From Rugamonas rivuli (GTDB lineage: Bacteria > Pseudomonadota > Gammaproteobacteria > Burkholderiales > Burkholderiaceae_D): a stretch of DNA of 64,000 nucleotides. The stretch covers positions 101,413 to 165,412 of the forward strand of contig NZ_WHUF01000011.1 in the NCBI RefSeq assembly GCF_009380165.1. The letters run 5' to 3'. The translations under genes were made by a program, and so were the position numbers. Below the pieces are notes generated by a model. That model was not told the origin of the DNA, ran no database searches, and worked only from the letters and a program-made list of their open reading frames with translations. Shown one piece after another: positions 16,942-26,058 of this stretch (position 1 is the first letter of the stretch; each line of letters starts with the position of its first letter).

Positions 16942-18078
16942 TCAGAGCTCGTCGAGCGAGAACAGCCGGCGGTGTTCGCGGATGGCGTAGCGGTCGGTCA
17001 TGCCGGCGATGTAGTCGGCGATCTTGCGCGCCTGCTTGCCGACGTCGCCCGACTTCTCCTGGTAATCCGGCGGCAACAACACCGGCTCGGCCATGAAGGC
17101 GTGGTACAGCTCGCGCACGATGCGGCTGGCTTTCACCCGCATGCGGTTGACCTTGTAGTGCCGATACAGATTCTCGCGCAGGAAGCGCTTGAGCTCGGTC
17201 GCGTCCTTGCGCATCGGATCGGAAAAACGGATCAGCGGCGGCGAGGCGCGCACCTCGTCCAGGCTCTTGGGCGCGGCGTCGGCCAGCAGCGCGCTGGAGG
17301 TGGCGATCAAGTCGTCGGCCAGCGCGGTGATCAGGCGGCGCAAGGTTTCATAAATCGCGCGGCGGCCGGACAGTCCCGGGAAAGTCTGCTGCACATCGCG
17401 CCACAGCCGCGCAAAAAACTCCACCTGCTCCAACTGCTCGATGGTGATCAAGCCGGAACGCAGGCCGTCGTCGATGTCGTGGCTGTTGTAGGCGATCTCA
17501 TCGGCCAGGTTGGTCAGCTGCGCTTCCAGCGACGGCTGCGTGCGGTCGATGAAGCGCTGCGCCACCGGACCCAGCATGCGCGCATTGTTCAGCGAGCAGT
17601 GCTTGAGGATGCCTTCGCGGGTTTCGAACATCAGGTTCAGGCCGTTGTAAGCGCCGTAGTGTTCTTCCAGTTCGTCGACCACGCGCAGGCTTTGCAGGTT
17701 GTGCTCGAAGCCGCCATGGTCCTGCATGCATTCGTTGAGCACGTCCTGGCCGACATGGCCGAACGGCGTATGCCCCAGGTCGTGCGCCAGCGAAATGGCT
17801 TCCACCAGGTCTTCGTTCAGACGCAGATTGCGCGCCAGCGAACGGCCGATCTGCGCCACTTCCAGGCTGTGCGTCAGCCGGGTGCGGAACAGGTCGCCTT
17901 CGTGGTTGAGGAACACCTGGGTCTTGTACTCCAGCCGGCGGAAGGCCGAGCTATGGATGATGCGGTCGCGGTCGCGCTGGAACTGGCTGCGCGAGGCGTG
18001 CGCCGCTTCGTCGTAGCGGCGCCCCACGCCGCCCGCCGAATGGGCCGCGTACGGTGCGAGGAATTCGTCGGGCAACAT
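16942..18078 (-). CDS. dgt: dGTP triphosphohydrolase-like HD-domain protein
   Basis: This deoxynucleoside triphosphate triphosphohydrolase hydrolyses dNTPs (classically dGTP) to the nucleoside and triphosphate. The HD-superfamily metal ligands are seen in RTRLTHSLEVAQ and SLAHDLGHTPFGH, with a further Asp in NLADEIAYNSHDIDDGL. The N-terminal FRRLEYKTQVF is typical. At 378 residues it belongs to the shorter dGTPase-like class rather than the 500-residue E. coli form. It is the last gene of the pil-aroKB run and starts 12 bp after aroKB. The pairing with aroB is common in betaproteobacteria. Confidence 0.93.
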   Translation of the reverse strand: MLPDEFLAPYAAHSAGGVGRRYDEAAHASRSQFQRDRDRIIHSSAFRRLEYKTQVFLNHEGDLFRTRLTHSLEVAQIGRSLARNLRLNEDLVEAISLAHDLGHTPFGHVGQDVLNECMQDHGGFEHNLQSLRVVDELEEHYGAYNGLNLMFETREGILKHCSLNNARMLGPVAQRFIDRTQPSLEAQLTNLADEIAYNSHDIDDGLRSGLITIEQLEQVEFFARLWRDVQQTFPGLSGRRAIYETLRRLITALADDLIATSSALLADAAPKSLDEVRASPPLIRFSDPMRKDATELKRFLRENLYRHYKVNRMRVKASRIVRELYHAFMAEPVLLPPDYQEKSGDVGKQARKIADYIAGMTDRYAIREHRRLFSLDEL

Positions 18079-18090
18079 GGCAGCCTCCGC

Positions 18091-19734
18091 TTAAACGCAG
18101 GCGGCCAGCGTGGCCAGCAACAGCTCCTGCGGCGCGTTGGTGATGCTCGGTGCGCCCAGCGGTTTCAACAGGATGAACTTGATGGCGCCGCCCTCATTCT
18201 TCTTGTCGACTTCCATCAGCTCCAGCCAGCGCTGCGTGCCCAGGTCCGGCGCCTTGACCGGCAAGCCGGCCGCCGTCACCAGCGCGCGCATGCGCGCCAC
18301 CGTGGCCGCGTCGACCAGGCCCATGCGGTGCGACAACTCGGCCGCCATCACCATGCCGCAGCCGACGGCCTCGCCATGCAACCACTCGCCGTAGCCCAGG
18401 CCGTTCTCGATGGCGTGGCCGAAGGTGTGGCCGAAATTCAGGATGGCGCGCAGGCCGCCCTCGCGTTCGTCCTGGCGCACCACGTCGGCCTTGATCTCGC
18501 ACGAGCGGGCGATGGCATAGGCCAGCGCGCCCTTGTCGCGCGCCATCAGCTTGCCGATGTTGGCTTCGATCCAGTCGAAGAAGGCGGCGTCGATGATGGC
18601 GCCGTGCTTGATCACTTCGGCCAGGCCGGCCGACAGTTCGCGCGCCGGCAGGGTTTCCAGCGTCGAGGTATCGGCGATCACCGCGCGCGGCTGGTAGAAC
18701 GCGCCTATCATATTCTTGCCCAGCGGGTGGTTGATGCCGGTCTTGCCGCCCACCGAGGAATCGACCTGCGACAGCAAGGTGGTCGGCACCTGGATGAAGT
18801 CGACGCCGCGCATATAGCTGGCGGCCGCATAGCCGGTCAGGTCGCCGATGACGCCGCCGCCCAGGGCGATCAGCGTGGTCTTGCGGTCGGCCTTGGCGGC
18901 CAGCAGCGCGTCGAAGATCAGCATCAGGCTGGACCAGTTCTTGTGCTCCTCGCCGTCCGGCAGCACGATGGACGTGACGTGCTTGCCGGCGTTGCGCAAG
19001 CCGGCCTCGACGCGCGCCAGGTACAGCGGCGCGACGGTGGTGTTGGTGACGATGGCGACCTTGTCGCCGTGCACGTGACGCGCCAGCAGCGCGCCGTCTT
19101 GCAGCAGCGCCGGGCCGATCGAGATGGGATAGCTGCGCTCGCCCAGCTCGACATTTAACAGGATGGTGGATTCTTCGTTCATCGATGGTTCGGCTTGTGT
19201 GACGCAGTTGGGCGAGGCCTCGCAGGCCCGGGTTTCCAGCTGGGTCAGGATGGATTGAACCATCGATTGTACGTTAGGTCGGCCGGTATCGATGACGATA
19301 TCGGCAATTTCCATGTACAAAGGATCACGGACCGCCATCAATTCTTCGAGTTTCTTGCGCGGATCGGCCGTTTGCAGCAGCGGCCGGTTCTTGTCGTGCG
19401 CGGTGCGCTGCAGGATGCTGTTGACGGTCGCGCGCAGATAGATCACGGTACCGCGCGACTGCAGGTAGGCCCGGCTGTCGGCATTGAGGATGGCGCCGCC
19501 GCCGGTGGCCAGCACCAGGTCTTGCTGGGAGGTCAGCTCGCGGATCACGTCCGCCTCCCGCCGGCGGAAGCTCTGTTCCCCTTCAATTTCAAAAATCCAC
19601 GGGATCGAGGCGCCGGTGCGGGCCTCGATCTCGTGATCGGAATCGATAAAGCGCGAGCCCAGCTTGCGGGCCAGGATGCGGCCGATGGTGGTTTTTCCTG
19701 CCCCCATCAGGCCGACTAGAAACACATTAGGCAT
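18091..19734 (-). CDS. aroKB: fused shikimate kinase / 3-dehydroquinate synthase
   Basis: One continuous 547-codon frame carries both enzymes. Residues 1 to about 175 are shikimate kinase: the Walker A loop is GLMGAGKTT, followed by DSDHEIE, FRRREADVI and the ATGGGAIL motif. Residues from about 190 to the end are 3-dehydroquinate synthase, with LALGGGVIGDLTG-type NAD binding (GGGVIGDLTGYAAASY), SSVGGKTGIN, FGHTFGHAIEN and HGEAVGCGMV. Both act in the shikimate pathway to chorismate. The genes are normally adjacent but separate. Here the linker includes Met185, where a separate AroB could start, but no good ribosome site precedes it. A fusion product is therefore favoured. Confidence 0.93.
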   Translation of the reverse strand: MPNVFLVGLMGAGKTTIGRILARKLGSRFIDSDHEIEARTGASIPWIFEIEGEQSFRRREADVIRELTSQQDLVLATGGGAILNADSRAYLQSRGTVIYLRATVNSILQRTAHDKNRPLLQTADPRKKLEELMAVRDPLYMEIADIVIDTGRPNVQSMVQSILTQLETRACEASPNCVTQAEPSMNEESTILLNVELGERSYPISIGPALLQDGALLARHVHGDKVAIVTNTTVAPLYLARVEAGLRNAGKHVTSIVLPDGEEHKNWSSLMLIFDALLAAKADRKTTLIALGGGVIGDLTGYAAASYMRGVDFIQVPTTLLSQVDSSVGGKTGINHPLGKNMIGAFYQPRAVIADTSTLETLPARELSAGLAEVIKHGAIIDAAFFDWIEANIGKLMARDKGALAYAIARSCEIKADVVRQDEREGGLRAILNFGHTFGHAIENGLGYGEWLHGEAVGCGMVMAAELSHRMGLVDAATVARMRALVTAAGLPVKAPDLGTQRWLELMEVDKKNEGGAIKFILLKPLGAPSITNAPQELLLATLAACV

Positions 19735-19746
19735 GAACAGTCCGGG

Positions 19747-21957
19747 TTAATTCGGGTTACTACATAAGGTTGAGACCCCGTAAGGGCTGGTAACGCCCGG
19801 AGGCTGAGTCGCCTGGGTCGAATAATCGAGGCCCAAACCCGGCAAGTGTACCAGACCCGTGTAGATGGACTCGGAGCCATTCACCGAGCCGCGCACGGTC
19901 AGGTTCACATCCAGCCAGAAAGCGTGGTCGCGCGGATACACCAGCGAGACGATGGCCTGGCCCTTGGAGTCGGTCGTGACGTTGGTGGTGACGGTGACCG
20001 GAATGCCTGGCGTCAGCACGCCGTCGCCGTTAGTGTCCTCGCCCGGATCCAGGATGCCGTCGCGGTTGATGTCCTCGTTGGAGCAGCCCACGTGCTGCAC
20101 CGGTTCCCACGGTCCCAGCGGCAGCGTGTACTTCATGAAGCCCTTGAAGTAGGTGGTCGGCAGCACCGAGGCGGTCAGCTTGACGCCGGAGGCGGCGTTG
20201 CCGGCCGCATCGGTGACGAGCACCACGTAGTCCAGCTGGTAGGCCGCGGTGCCGCTCTGCCCCACAGTGCTGCCGGTGCCGGCGCTGATGAACAGCGATT
20301 TCTTCGCCACCGTCAGGCTGGCGATGGAACTGGCGCCGGAACCGCCGATGATCTTGGCCTGAATCTTCACGCCGTTCAGCGCCGACGGCGTGGCGCCGGC
20401 GATGAAGCTGACCGTGGCGGCGCCGTCGGCGCCGGTGATGACCAGCGCAGGCTGCGTCAACGTGCCGCCGCTCGAATCGGCCAGGATGGAGAAGGCCACG
20501 GTGGCGTTCTTGACCACGTTGTTGAGCGGCGTGCCGTCGCGCACCACGGCGCGCAGCGTGGTTTGCTCGCTGGTGCTGCCGGCGTTGTTGACGCCGATGA
20601 CGGCCGGATCGGCTTGCACCGTGACGATGGCGGTATTGGTCAGCGGCGCGATGAACTCCAGGTCGGTCTGGGTGGTCAGGCTGCCGTTGGCGGCGGCGGT
20701 GATGGTGGCCACGCCAGGGCCGGTCGCGTTGACATACGCGTCGGCCGCGCCGCCGACCAGCGTGCGCGTGCCGCTCAGCACCGTGTTGCAGGTCGATTCG
20801 CTGTAGACCACGCCGCGCGAACTGCTGATGGCAACGCTGCCGGTCGGCCCGCCCGTGACGGCGATGTGCTGGCAGCCGCCGATGTAGGCCGCGCTTTCCG
20901 GATCGCCGTTCACGTCCAGCACCTTGACCGCGAAGGTCGACGAGTTGATGGCGATGCCGGCCGAGTTCGATTCGCCCGCCGCCTTGACCGTGATGACGTC
21001 GGAAGAGCCGGTGCTGGCGGCATAGGTCAGCACCAGCTGGCCGGCCGAGTTGGTGACGGCCGCGCCGCCGCCCTTGACGGTCAGCGTATTGAAGCTGGAG
21101 CTGAACGTCACCGCCTTCCCGCTCAAGCCGTTGCCGGCCGAGTCGACCAGCTTGACGGTGACGTCGGCGCTGGCGCCGACATTGATGGTCGGCTGGGCGT
21201 TGATGGTCAGCTTGTTGCCGGACACGTTGACGATGGTCGTCACCGGCACGGCGCCCGGCACCGAGGCGGTGATCTTGATCGCGCGCGAAGTCGGGTCGCC
21301 GCCGGTGCCCAGTTTCTCCGTCACCAGGCCCTGGGCGTTGGAGACGCGGTTGGTCAGCGACAGCGCGCCCGAGTCGGCCTTGAGGTCGACCGTCACGCCC
21401 GACATCACGGTGTTGTTGGCGTCGCGCACCAGGGCGACGACGTTGACTTCATTGCCGGCGGTGCCGACCGAGGCCAGCGTGCCGGAATCGGTGGTCAGCG
21501 TCAGCGTCGGCACGGCGGTGACGACCGTCACCGAGATCTCGCTGGACTTGGCCGCGCCGTTGTTGGCGCTGGCGGTGATGGTGATGGTGCGCGGGCTGGA
21601 ATCGCCCTTGACGCTGAGCTTCTCGATCACCTGGCCGGAGCTGTTGGTGATGCGGTTGGTGTTGCTGATGGTGCCGGAACTGGCCGTGAAGTTGACCGTC
21701 TCGTTCGGCAGCGCATTGCCGCCGCTATCCTTGACGATGGCCGTCAGCGTCACTTCGGTGCCGTCCAGGCCGGACGAGGCGATGGTGGTCGCGCTGGCCG
21801 TCAGCACCACGCTGGCCGCCTTGGACGGCGCCACGCCGCTGCTGTTGGAGCCCGCCGAACCGCCGCCGCCGCCGCAGGCGGCCAACAAACTGGCGCAGGC
21901 CAGCACGGCCAGCCATCCGGTGAATTTTTTCATGGTGCTTTTTCCGATCGTGTTCAT
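19747..21957 (-). CDS. Big-1 (bacterial Ig-like) repeat lipoprotein
   Basis: This 736-residue exported lipoprotein has a signal that ends in ASLLAAC followed by a glycine run (GGGGGS), a common outer membrane lipoprotein start. The mature part contains several invasin/intimin-type Ig-like (Big-1) units of about 100 residues, each with a pattern such as VTLTAIVKDSGGNALPNETV and TNSSGQVIEKL. Near the C-terminus is an acidic segment, NEDINRDGILDPGEDTNGDG, with two calcium-loop-like DxDxDG-type motifs. A second start (MKKF, at 21933) is equally possible. It lies 33 bp after pilQ and 12 bp before aroKB, inside the operon. Surface exposure or secretin support is inferred; no function is assigned. 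Confidence 0.82.
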   Translation of the reverse strand: MNTIGKSTMKKFTGWLAVLACASLLAACGGGGGSAGSNSSGVAPSKAASVVLTASATTIASSGLDGTEVTLTAIVKDSGGNALPNETVNFTASSGTISNTNRITNSSGQVIEKLSVKGDSSPRTITITASANNGAAKSSEISVTVVTAVPTLTLTTDSGTLASVGTAGNEVNVVALVRDANNTVMSGVTVDLKADSGALSLTNRVSNAQGLVTEKLGTGGDPTSRAIKITASVPGAVPVTTIVNVSGNKLTINAQPTINVGASADVTVKLVDSAGNGLSGKAVTFSSSFNTLTVKGGGAAVTNSAGQLVLTYAASTGSSDVITVKAAGESNSAGIAINSSTFAVKVLDVNGDPESAAYIGGCQHIAVTGGPTGSVAISSSRGVVYSESTCNTVLSGTRTLVGGAADAYVNATGPGVATITAAANGSLTTQTDLEFIAPLTNTAIVTVQADPAVIGVNNAGSTSEQTTLRAVVRDGTPLNNVVKNATVAFSILADSSGGTLTQPALVITGADGAATVSFIAGATPSALNGVKIQAKIIGGSGASSIASLTVAKKSLFISAGTGSTVGQSGTAAYQLDYVVLVTDAAGNAASGVKLTASVLPTTYFKGFMKYTLPLGPWEPVQHVGCSNEDINRDGILDPGEDTNGDGVLTPGIPVTVTTNVTTDSKGQAIVSLVYPRDHAFWLDVNLTVRGSVNGSESIYTGLVHLPGLGLDYSTQATQPPGVTSPYGVSTLCSNPN

Positions 21958-21990
21958 AGAGGACCTTGCAGAGCGGTGGTACGGGAAGGC

Positions 21991-24177
21991 TTAGCGCGTC
22001 GACAGCCGTTCGGCGACGATCTTCGGCGTGATAAAGACCAGCAATTCTGTCTTGTCGTTGGTGCGGCTGTTGGTGCGGAACAGATAGCCGAGCACCGGCA
22101 CGTCGCCCAGCAGCGGCACCTTGGAGGTGGTGTTGCGTTCGGTCTGCTGGTAGATCCCGCCCAGCACCACCGTGCCGCCGTTCTCGACCATGACCTGGGT
22201 CTTGACGTGCTTGGTGTCGATGGCGAAGCCGGCGCGGGTTTCCTGGCCGACGCTGTCCTTGTTGACGTCGACGTCGATGACGACGTTGCCGTCCGGCGTG
22301 ATCTGCGGCGTCACTTCCAGCCGCAGGTTGGCCTTGCGGAACATGATCGAGGTGGCGCCGCTGCTGGTGGCCACCTGGTACGGCAGTTCGATACCCTGCT
22401 CGATCAGCGCGATGGCCTTGTCGGCCGTGATCACGCGCGGGCTGGAGATGATCTTGCCGGTGCCGTCCGCCTCCAGCGCCGACAGCTCGAGGTTCAGGAA
22501 GCGGTTGGCGGCCGACGAGAACAGGCTGATCGCCAGGTTGCCCGCCTGCGCGCCGTTGATGGCGCCGGCCGGCAGGTTGATGAACTGGCTGTTGTTGTAG
22601 CTGGTGTCGGTCGGCTTGATCTGGCCCGTCACTTCGCCGACGCCGGTGATGTTGCCGCCGATGGCGACGCGGGTGTTGCTGGTGCCGAGCTGGTAGCCGG
22701 AATCGCCGCCGCGCTGGGTGCGCAGGTCGGCAAAGCCCAGCTTGGCGCCGAGGTTGCGGGTGAAGGTGTCGCTGGCCTCGACGATGCGGGCCTCGATCAG
22801 CACCTGCTTGGAGGCGATGTCGGTCTTGGCGATCAGCCGGCGGATGTCTTCCAGCTTGGAGGCGATGTCGGTGACGAACAGCTGGTTGGTGCGCGGCTCG
22901 ATGATGGCGCTGCCGCGCTTGGACAGGATGCGGTTCTTGCCGTCACCGGCGCCCTCCAGCCCGAACACGGTCTTGAAGGCGTCGGCCTTCTGGTAGTTCA
23001 GCTGGAAGATCTCGGACTTCAGCGGTTCCAGGTCGGCGATCTGGGCGCGCTGCTCCAGTTCCAGCTTTTCCTTGGTCAGCAGTTCTTCCTTGGGCGCGAT
23101 CCACAGCACCGAGCCGTTCTTGCGCATGTCCAGGCCCTTGGCTTGCAGCACCACGTCCAGCGCCTGGTCCCACGGCACTTCCTTCAGGCGCAGGGTCAGG
23201 TTGCCGCCGACGCTGTCGCTGGTGATGATGTTCAGGCCGGAGATGTCGGCGATCGCCTGCAGCGCCGCGCGCACTTCGACGTTCTGGAAATTGAACGACA
23301 GCTTCTCGCCGCGATAGCCCTGGGTGCCCTGGGTCAGCTTGTTCGGATCTTCCTTGATCGGCTTGACGTCGATCACCAGCTGGGTGTCGCTCTGGTAGAC
23401 GGTCTGTTCCCACAGGCCGCGCGCCTCGATGGTCATGCGCGTGTTGTCGCCCTGCGGCACGGTCGTCACCAGCGCCACCGGGGTGCCGAAGTCGCTGACG
23501 TCGAGCCGGCGGCGCAGGCTTTCCGGCACGCCGGTCTTGAGGAAGTCGACCACCACGCCGGTCGGCGTCTGGCGCACATCGACCGCCACCTGGCTGTTGG
23601 GCAGGTCGACCACGACCCGGCCTTCGCCGTTGGCGCCGCGGCGGAAGTCCATGTCGCGCAAGAGCTGGCGGCCGGTCGGCGCGGCAACCTTGGCGGCCAC
23701 CGGCAAGCCCTTGGCGTCGACCGCCTGGGCCAGGCCGCCGGAACCGTCGATGGTCAGGATGACGGCGTTGCCGTCGATGGCGATGGCGTAGTTGAGGCTG
23801 CGTTTCAGGTTGAACACCAGGCGCGAGCGCTCGCCGGCCTGCACCACGTTGACGCCGCGCAGGTCGCCCAGGCTCAGTTCCTGCACAGTCTTGCCGGTGG
23901 CGTTGGAGGTGGCGCCGAAGTCCAGCGCGATGCGCGGCGGATTGGTGATGGCGAAGCCGATCGGCAATTTGTCGGGAGCGTTCTTCAGCGCGATCTTGAC
24001 GATCACGTTGGAACCCTGCTGGTTGGCGGTGATCGCTTCGATGGCGTTCGAAGACGGCGCCTCAGGCGCGGCTTGGGCGCGGGCGACGCCGGCCAGTTGC
24101 ATGGCGAAGGCAAAAGCGAGCACCGGCATCCAGCTGGCGACGGCCAGGGCGCGCCGGGGCGTGATGTGAGCGGTCAT
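21991..24177 (-). CDS. pilQ: type IV pilus secretin PilQ
   Basis: PilQ forms the outer membrane ring through which type IV pili pass. From the ATG at 24177 the protein is 728 residues with a signal peptide. Two AMIN-type domains (RIALDFGATSN and GEGRVVVDLPNSQ) are followed by the secretin/TonB short N-terminal domain (GEKLSFNFQNVEVRAALQ), an N1-like domain and the secretin core (VLIEARIVEASDTFTRNLG, then SSPRVITADKAIALIEQG). It ends with VPLLGDVPVLGYLFRTN and TELLVFITP. Its ATG overlaps the pilP stop (ATGA). The frame is open further upstream, but that stretch lies within pilP and pilO coding sequence and is not part of PilQ. Confidence 0.96.
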   Translation of the reverse strand: MTAHITPRRALAVASWMPVLAFAFAMQLAGVARAQAAPEAPSSNAIEAITANQQGSNVIVKIALKNAPDKLPIGFAITNPPRIALDFGATSNATGKTVQELSLGDLRGVNVVQAGERSRLVFNLKRSLNYAIAIDGNAVILTIDGSGGLAQAVDAKGLPVAAKVAAPTGRQLLRDMDFRRGANGEGRVVVDLPNSQVAVDVRQTPTGVVVDFLKTGVPESLRRRLDVSDFGTPVALVTTVPQGDNTRMTIEARGLWEQTVYQSDTQLVIDVKPIKEDPNKLTQGTQGYRGEKLSFNFQNVEVRAALQAIADISGLNIITSDSVGGNLTLRLKEVPWDQALDVVLQAKGLDMRKNGSVLWIAPKEELLTKEKLELEQRAQIADLEPLKSEIFQLNYQKADAFKTVFGLEGAGDGKNRILSKRGSAIIEPRTNQLFVTDIASKLEDIRRLIAKTDIASKQVLIEARIVEASDTFTRNLGAKLGFADLRTQRGGDSGYQLGTSNTRVAIGGNITGVGEVTGQIKPTDTSYNNSQFINLPAGAINGAQAGNLAISLFSSAANRFLNLELSALEADGTGKIISSPRVITADKAIALIEQGIELPYQVATSSGATSIMFRKANLRLEVTPQITPDGNVVIDVDVNKDSVGQETRAGFAIDTKHVKTQVMVENGGTVVLGGIYQQTERNTTSKVPLLGDVPVLGYLFRTNSRTNDKTELLVFITPKIVAERLSTR

Positions 24178-24710
24178 TTGGTGATCTCCTTGCTTTCCTG
24201 CAGTTCCAACTTCGACATGCGTTCGACCCAGTCGCCGCCCGCATCCTGTACGATTTCCTTGACGCTGACGCTGGTGTCGTTGATGGCGGTGATCAGGCCG
24301 AAGTTCTGGCCCACGTGCTGGCCCACCACGACATGGTGCAGATTGCGGTCGACTTGCAGCAGTCCGTAGACCACGCCTTTTTTCTCCATCGTGCCGACCA
24401 TCTTGACGGTGTCGAGCGGGAAGCTCTCCAGCAATTCCTTGCGCCGCTCCAGGTCCGGCTTGATGCCGTTGTTGCCACGGGCCGAGGCCTTGGCCAGCTC
24501 GGCCAGCAGCTTGTTGGGGTTGAAGGGATCGATCGCGTCGGCCTGGGCGTAGGCGAAGGGGATGAAGGTCTTGGGCTCGGCCAGCGGCGGCACCGCCACC
24601 TTGGCCTGCGAGTCGACCTGCTTCATCCAGGCGCGCACTTCCTGCACGTCGCTGTCGCCGCAACCGGCCAGCAACAACGCCGCCATGATTCCTGCGATCA
24701 GGGTTCTCAT
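24174..24710 (-). CDS. pilP: type IV pilus assembly lipoprotein PilP
   Basis: PilP is an inner membrane lipoprotein that links the PilMNO platform to the PilQ secretin. The 178-residue protein begins MRTLIAGIMAALLLAGC with Cys17 as lipid site. The mature domain carries the family pattern KTFIPFAYAQADAIDPFNP and the beta-rich VGTMEKKGVVYGLLQVD. It overlaps pilO upstream and pilQ downstream by 4 bases each, so translation of the series is coupled. Confidence 0.95.
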   Translation of the reverse strand: MRTLIAGIMAALLLAGCGDSDVQEVRAWMKQVDSQAKVAVPPLAEPKTFIPFAYAQADAIDPFNPNKLLAELAKASARGNNGIKPDLERRKELLESFPLDTVKMVGTMEKKGVVYGLLQVDRNLHHVVVGQHVGQNFGLITAINDTSVSVKEIVQDAGGDWVERMSKLELQESKEITK

Positions 24711-25375
24711 GATTTCTTCGCCGCTTTCTTCTTGTCGGCGGCGGCCTTGCGCTGGGCGCTGACCTCCTCCGGATCGAGGTAGCGGAAGGTCTTGACCACC
24801 GCCTCCAGCGTCAGCACCCCGTCCTTGCCGGTGGCCAGGGCCATGTTGTTGAGCGTGACGATGCGCGACAGATTGGCCATGTTGCCGGCAAAGGCGCCGA
24901 TGTCGTGGTAGCTGCCGGTGACGCGGATGTTGATCGGCAGCTCGGCATAGTAATCCTTGACCACCACCGGCGCCGGCGTGAACGATTCGAACTGCAGGCC
25001 GCTGCCGGTGCCGGCGCGGTTGATGTCCTTCAGCAGCGCATCCATCTCGGCCTTGCTCGGCAGCTGTTTCTGCAGGCGGTCCACATACTGGTCGACCTGC
25101 ATCTTCTGCGCGCGCAGCGCTTCCAGGTTGACGGCCTGGGCGGTCTTGAACTTGTACTCGTCGCGCAGCTTGATCTCGGCCTGGGCGCCGGCTTCCTGTT
25201 CGTCGAACTGCGAGCTCCAGTAGCCGAAGTAGCCGGCCGCCACCACCGCCGCCATCACCCCGATGCTGCACAGCACGCGCGGCGCCAGCGGCCACTGGCC
25301 CGGATGGCGGTCGCCGAGGTTGCGGAACTGGTCGGCCAGCTGCGCGCCCAGTTCGTTGATGTTGATTTTGGCCAT
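24707..25375 (-). CDS. pilO: type IV pilus inner membrane protein PilO
   Basis: PilO pairs with PilN to form the periplasmic part of the pilus alignment complex. The ATG at 25375 gives 222 residues, one N-terminal transmembrane helix (APRVLCSIGVMAAVVAAGYF), a coiled coil (about residues 65-115) and a ferredoxin-like domain with AELPINIRVTGSYHDIGAFA. The C-terminal tail is lysine- and alanine-rich. The start is 14 bp after pilN. The frame is open further upstream but there it overlaps pilN in another frame. Confidence 0.95.
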   Translation of the reverse strand: MAKININELGAQLADQFRNLGDRHPGQWPLAPRVLCSIGVMAAVVAAGYFGYWSSQFDEQEAGAQAEIKLRDEYKFKTAQAVNLEALRAQKMQVDQYVDRLQKQLPSKAEMDALLKDINRAGTGSGLQFESFTPAPVVVKDYYAELPINIRVTGSYHDIGAFAGNMANLSRIVTLNNMALATGKDGVLTLEAVVKTFRYLDPEEVSAQRKAAADKKKAAKKS

Positions 25376-25389
25376 GGCGGTGCGCGCTC

Positions 25390-26058
25390 CTAGCTCTTGG
25401 CCGGCGGCAGGCCGGTATTGGGGGCGTCGGCGGCGGGCGCGGCGTTCTTGCCTTTTGCGCCGTTGGCGCCGGCGCTGCCATTGGCGGCGGCGTCGCGATC
25501 GCGCGGGCGCTTGATGTTGACCGTCAGGTTGAACTCCACCACCTTTTTGGCGGTCTTGCCCTGGCCCAGGCCGGTGGACTTCACGTCGATCAGTTCCGGC
25601 CGCTCCAGCCACGGCGACACGCCGGCCAGGTTGCCCAGCAGTTCGGACACCCGTTCCTGCGACTGCGCATAGCCGCCCATCGCCAGCTTCTGCCCTTCCT
25701 GCTTGAAGCCCTTCAGGTAGACGCCGGCCGGGATCTGCTTGACCAGCTCGTCCAGCAGATAGACCGGCTGGTTACGGTCACCCTGCAAATCTTCCACCGC
25801 CTGCTGGCGCGCTTTCAGCGCTTCGATTTCCTGCTTCAGCGTGGCGATCTCGGCGATCTTTTTATCGAGGCCGGAGATGGCCGTCTTGATCGCCTGGTTG
25901 CGTTCGTTCTGGATGGAGATGGCGCGCGCGTTGTAGCCGCCCACCAGCAGCACCACGCCGATGCCGATGATGCCGCCCAGCGCCAGCAGCGCAAAGAAGG
26001 CGGCCTTTTTCTGTTTGCGTTTTTCCTCGCGGTGCGGCAGCAGGTTAATCTTGATCAT
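25390..26058 (-). CDS. pilN: type IV pilus inner membrane protein PilN
   Basis: PilN (222 residues) begins with the cytoplasmic PilM-binding motif MIKINLLPHREEKRK. A transmembrane helix (FFALLALGGIIGIGVVLLVGG), a coiled coil and a periplasmic ferredoxin-like domain (PAGVYLKGFKQEGQKLAMGG) follow. It has an unusual glycine/alanine/asparagine-rich C-terminal tail of about 35 residues that is not needed for the family fold. The start overlaps the pilM stop (TGATG). Confidence 0.95.
   Translation of the reverse strand: MIKINLLPHREEKRKQKKAAFFALLALGGIIGIGVVLLVGGYNARAISIQNERNQAIKTAISGLDKKIAEIATLKQEIEALKARQQAVEDLQGDRNQPVYLLDELVKQIPAGVYLKGFKQEGQKLAMGGYAQSQERVSELLGNLAGVSPWLERPELIDVKSTGLGQGKTAKKVVEFNLTVNIKRPRDRDAAANGSAGANGAKGKNAAPAADAPNTGLPPAKS

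Noticed and set aside
19846..24369. Plus-strand open frame of about 1500 codons opposite pilQ and the Big-1 gene
   Set aside because: It is antisense to genes with clear motifs. Its translation is rich in Gly, Arg, His and Gln, as expected from the mirror frame of G+C-rich coding DNA.
24178..24663. N-terminal extension of PilQ upstream of 24177
   Set aside because: It lies in another frame within pilP, is basic and low in complexity, and the ATG at 24177 gives a good signal peptide and an overlap with pilP.
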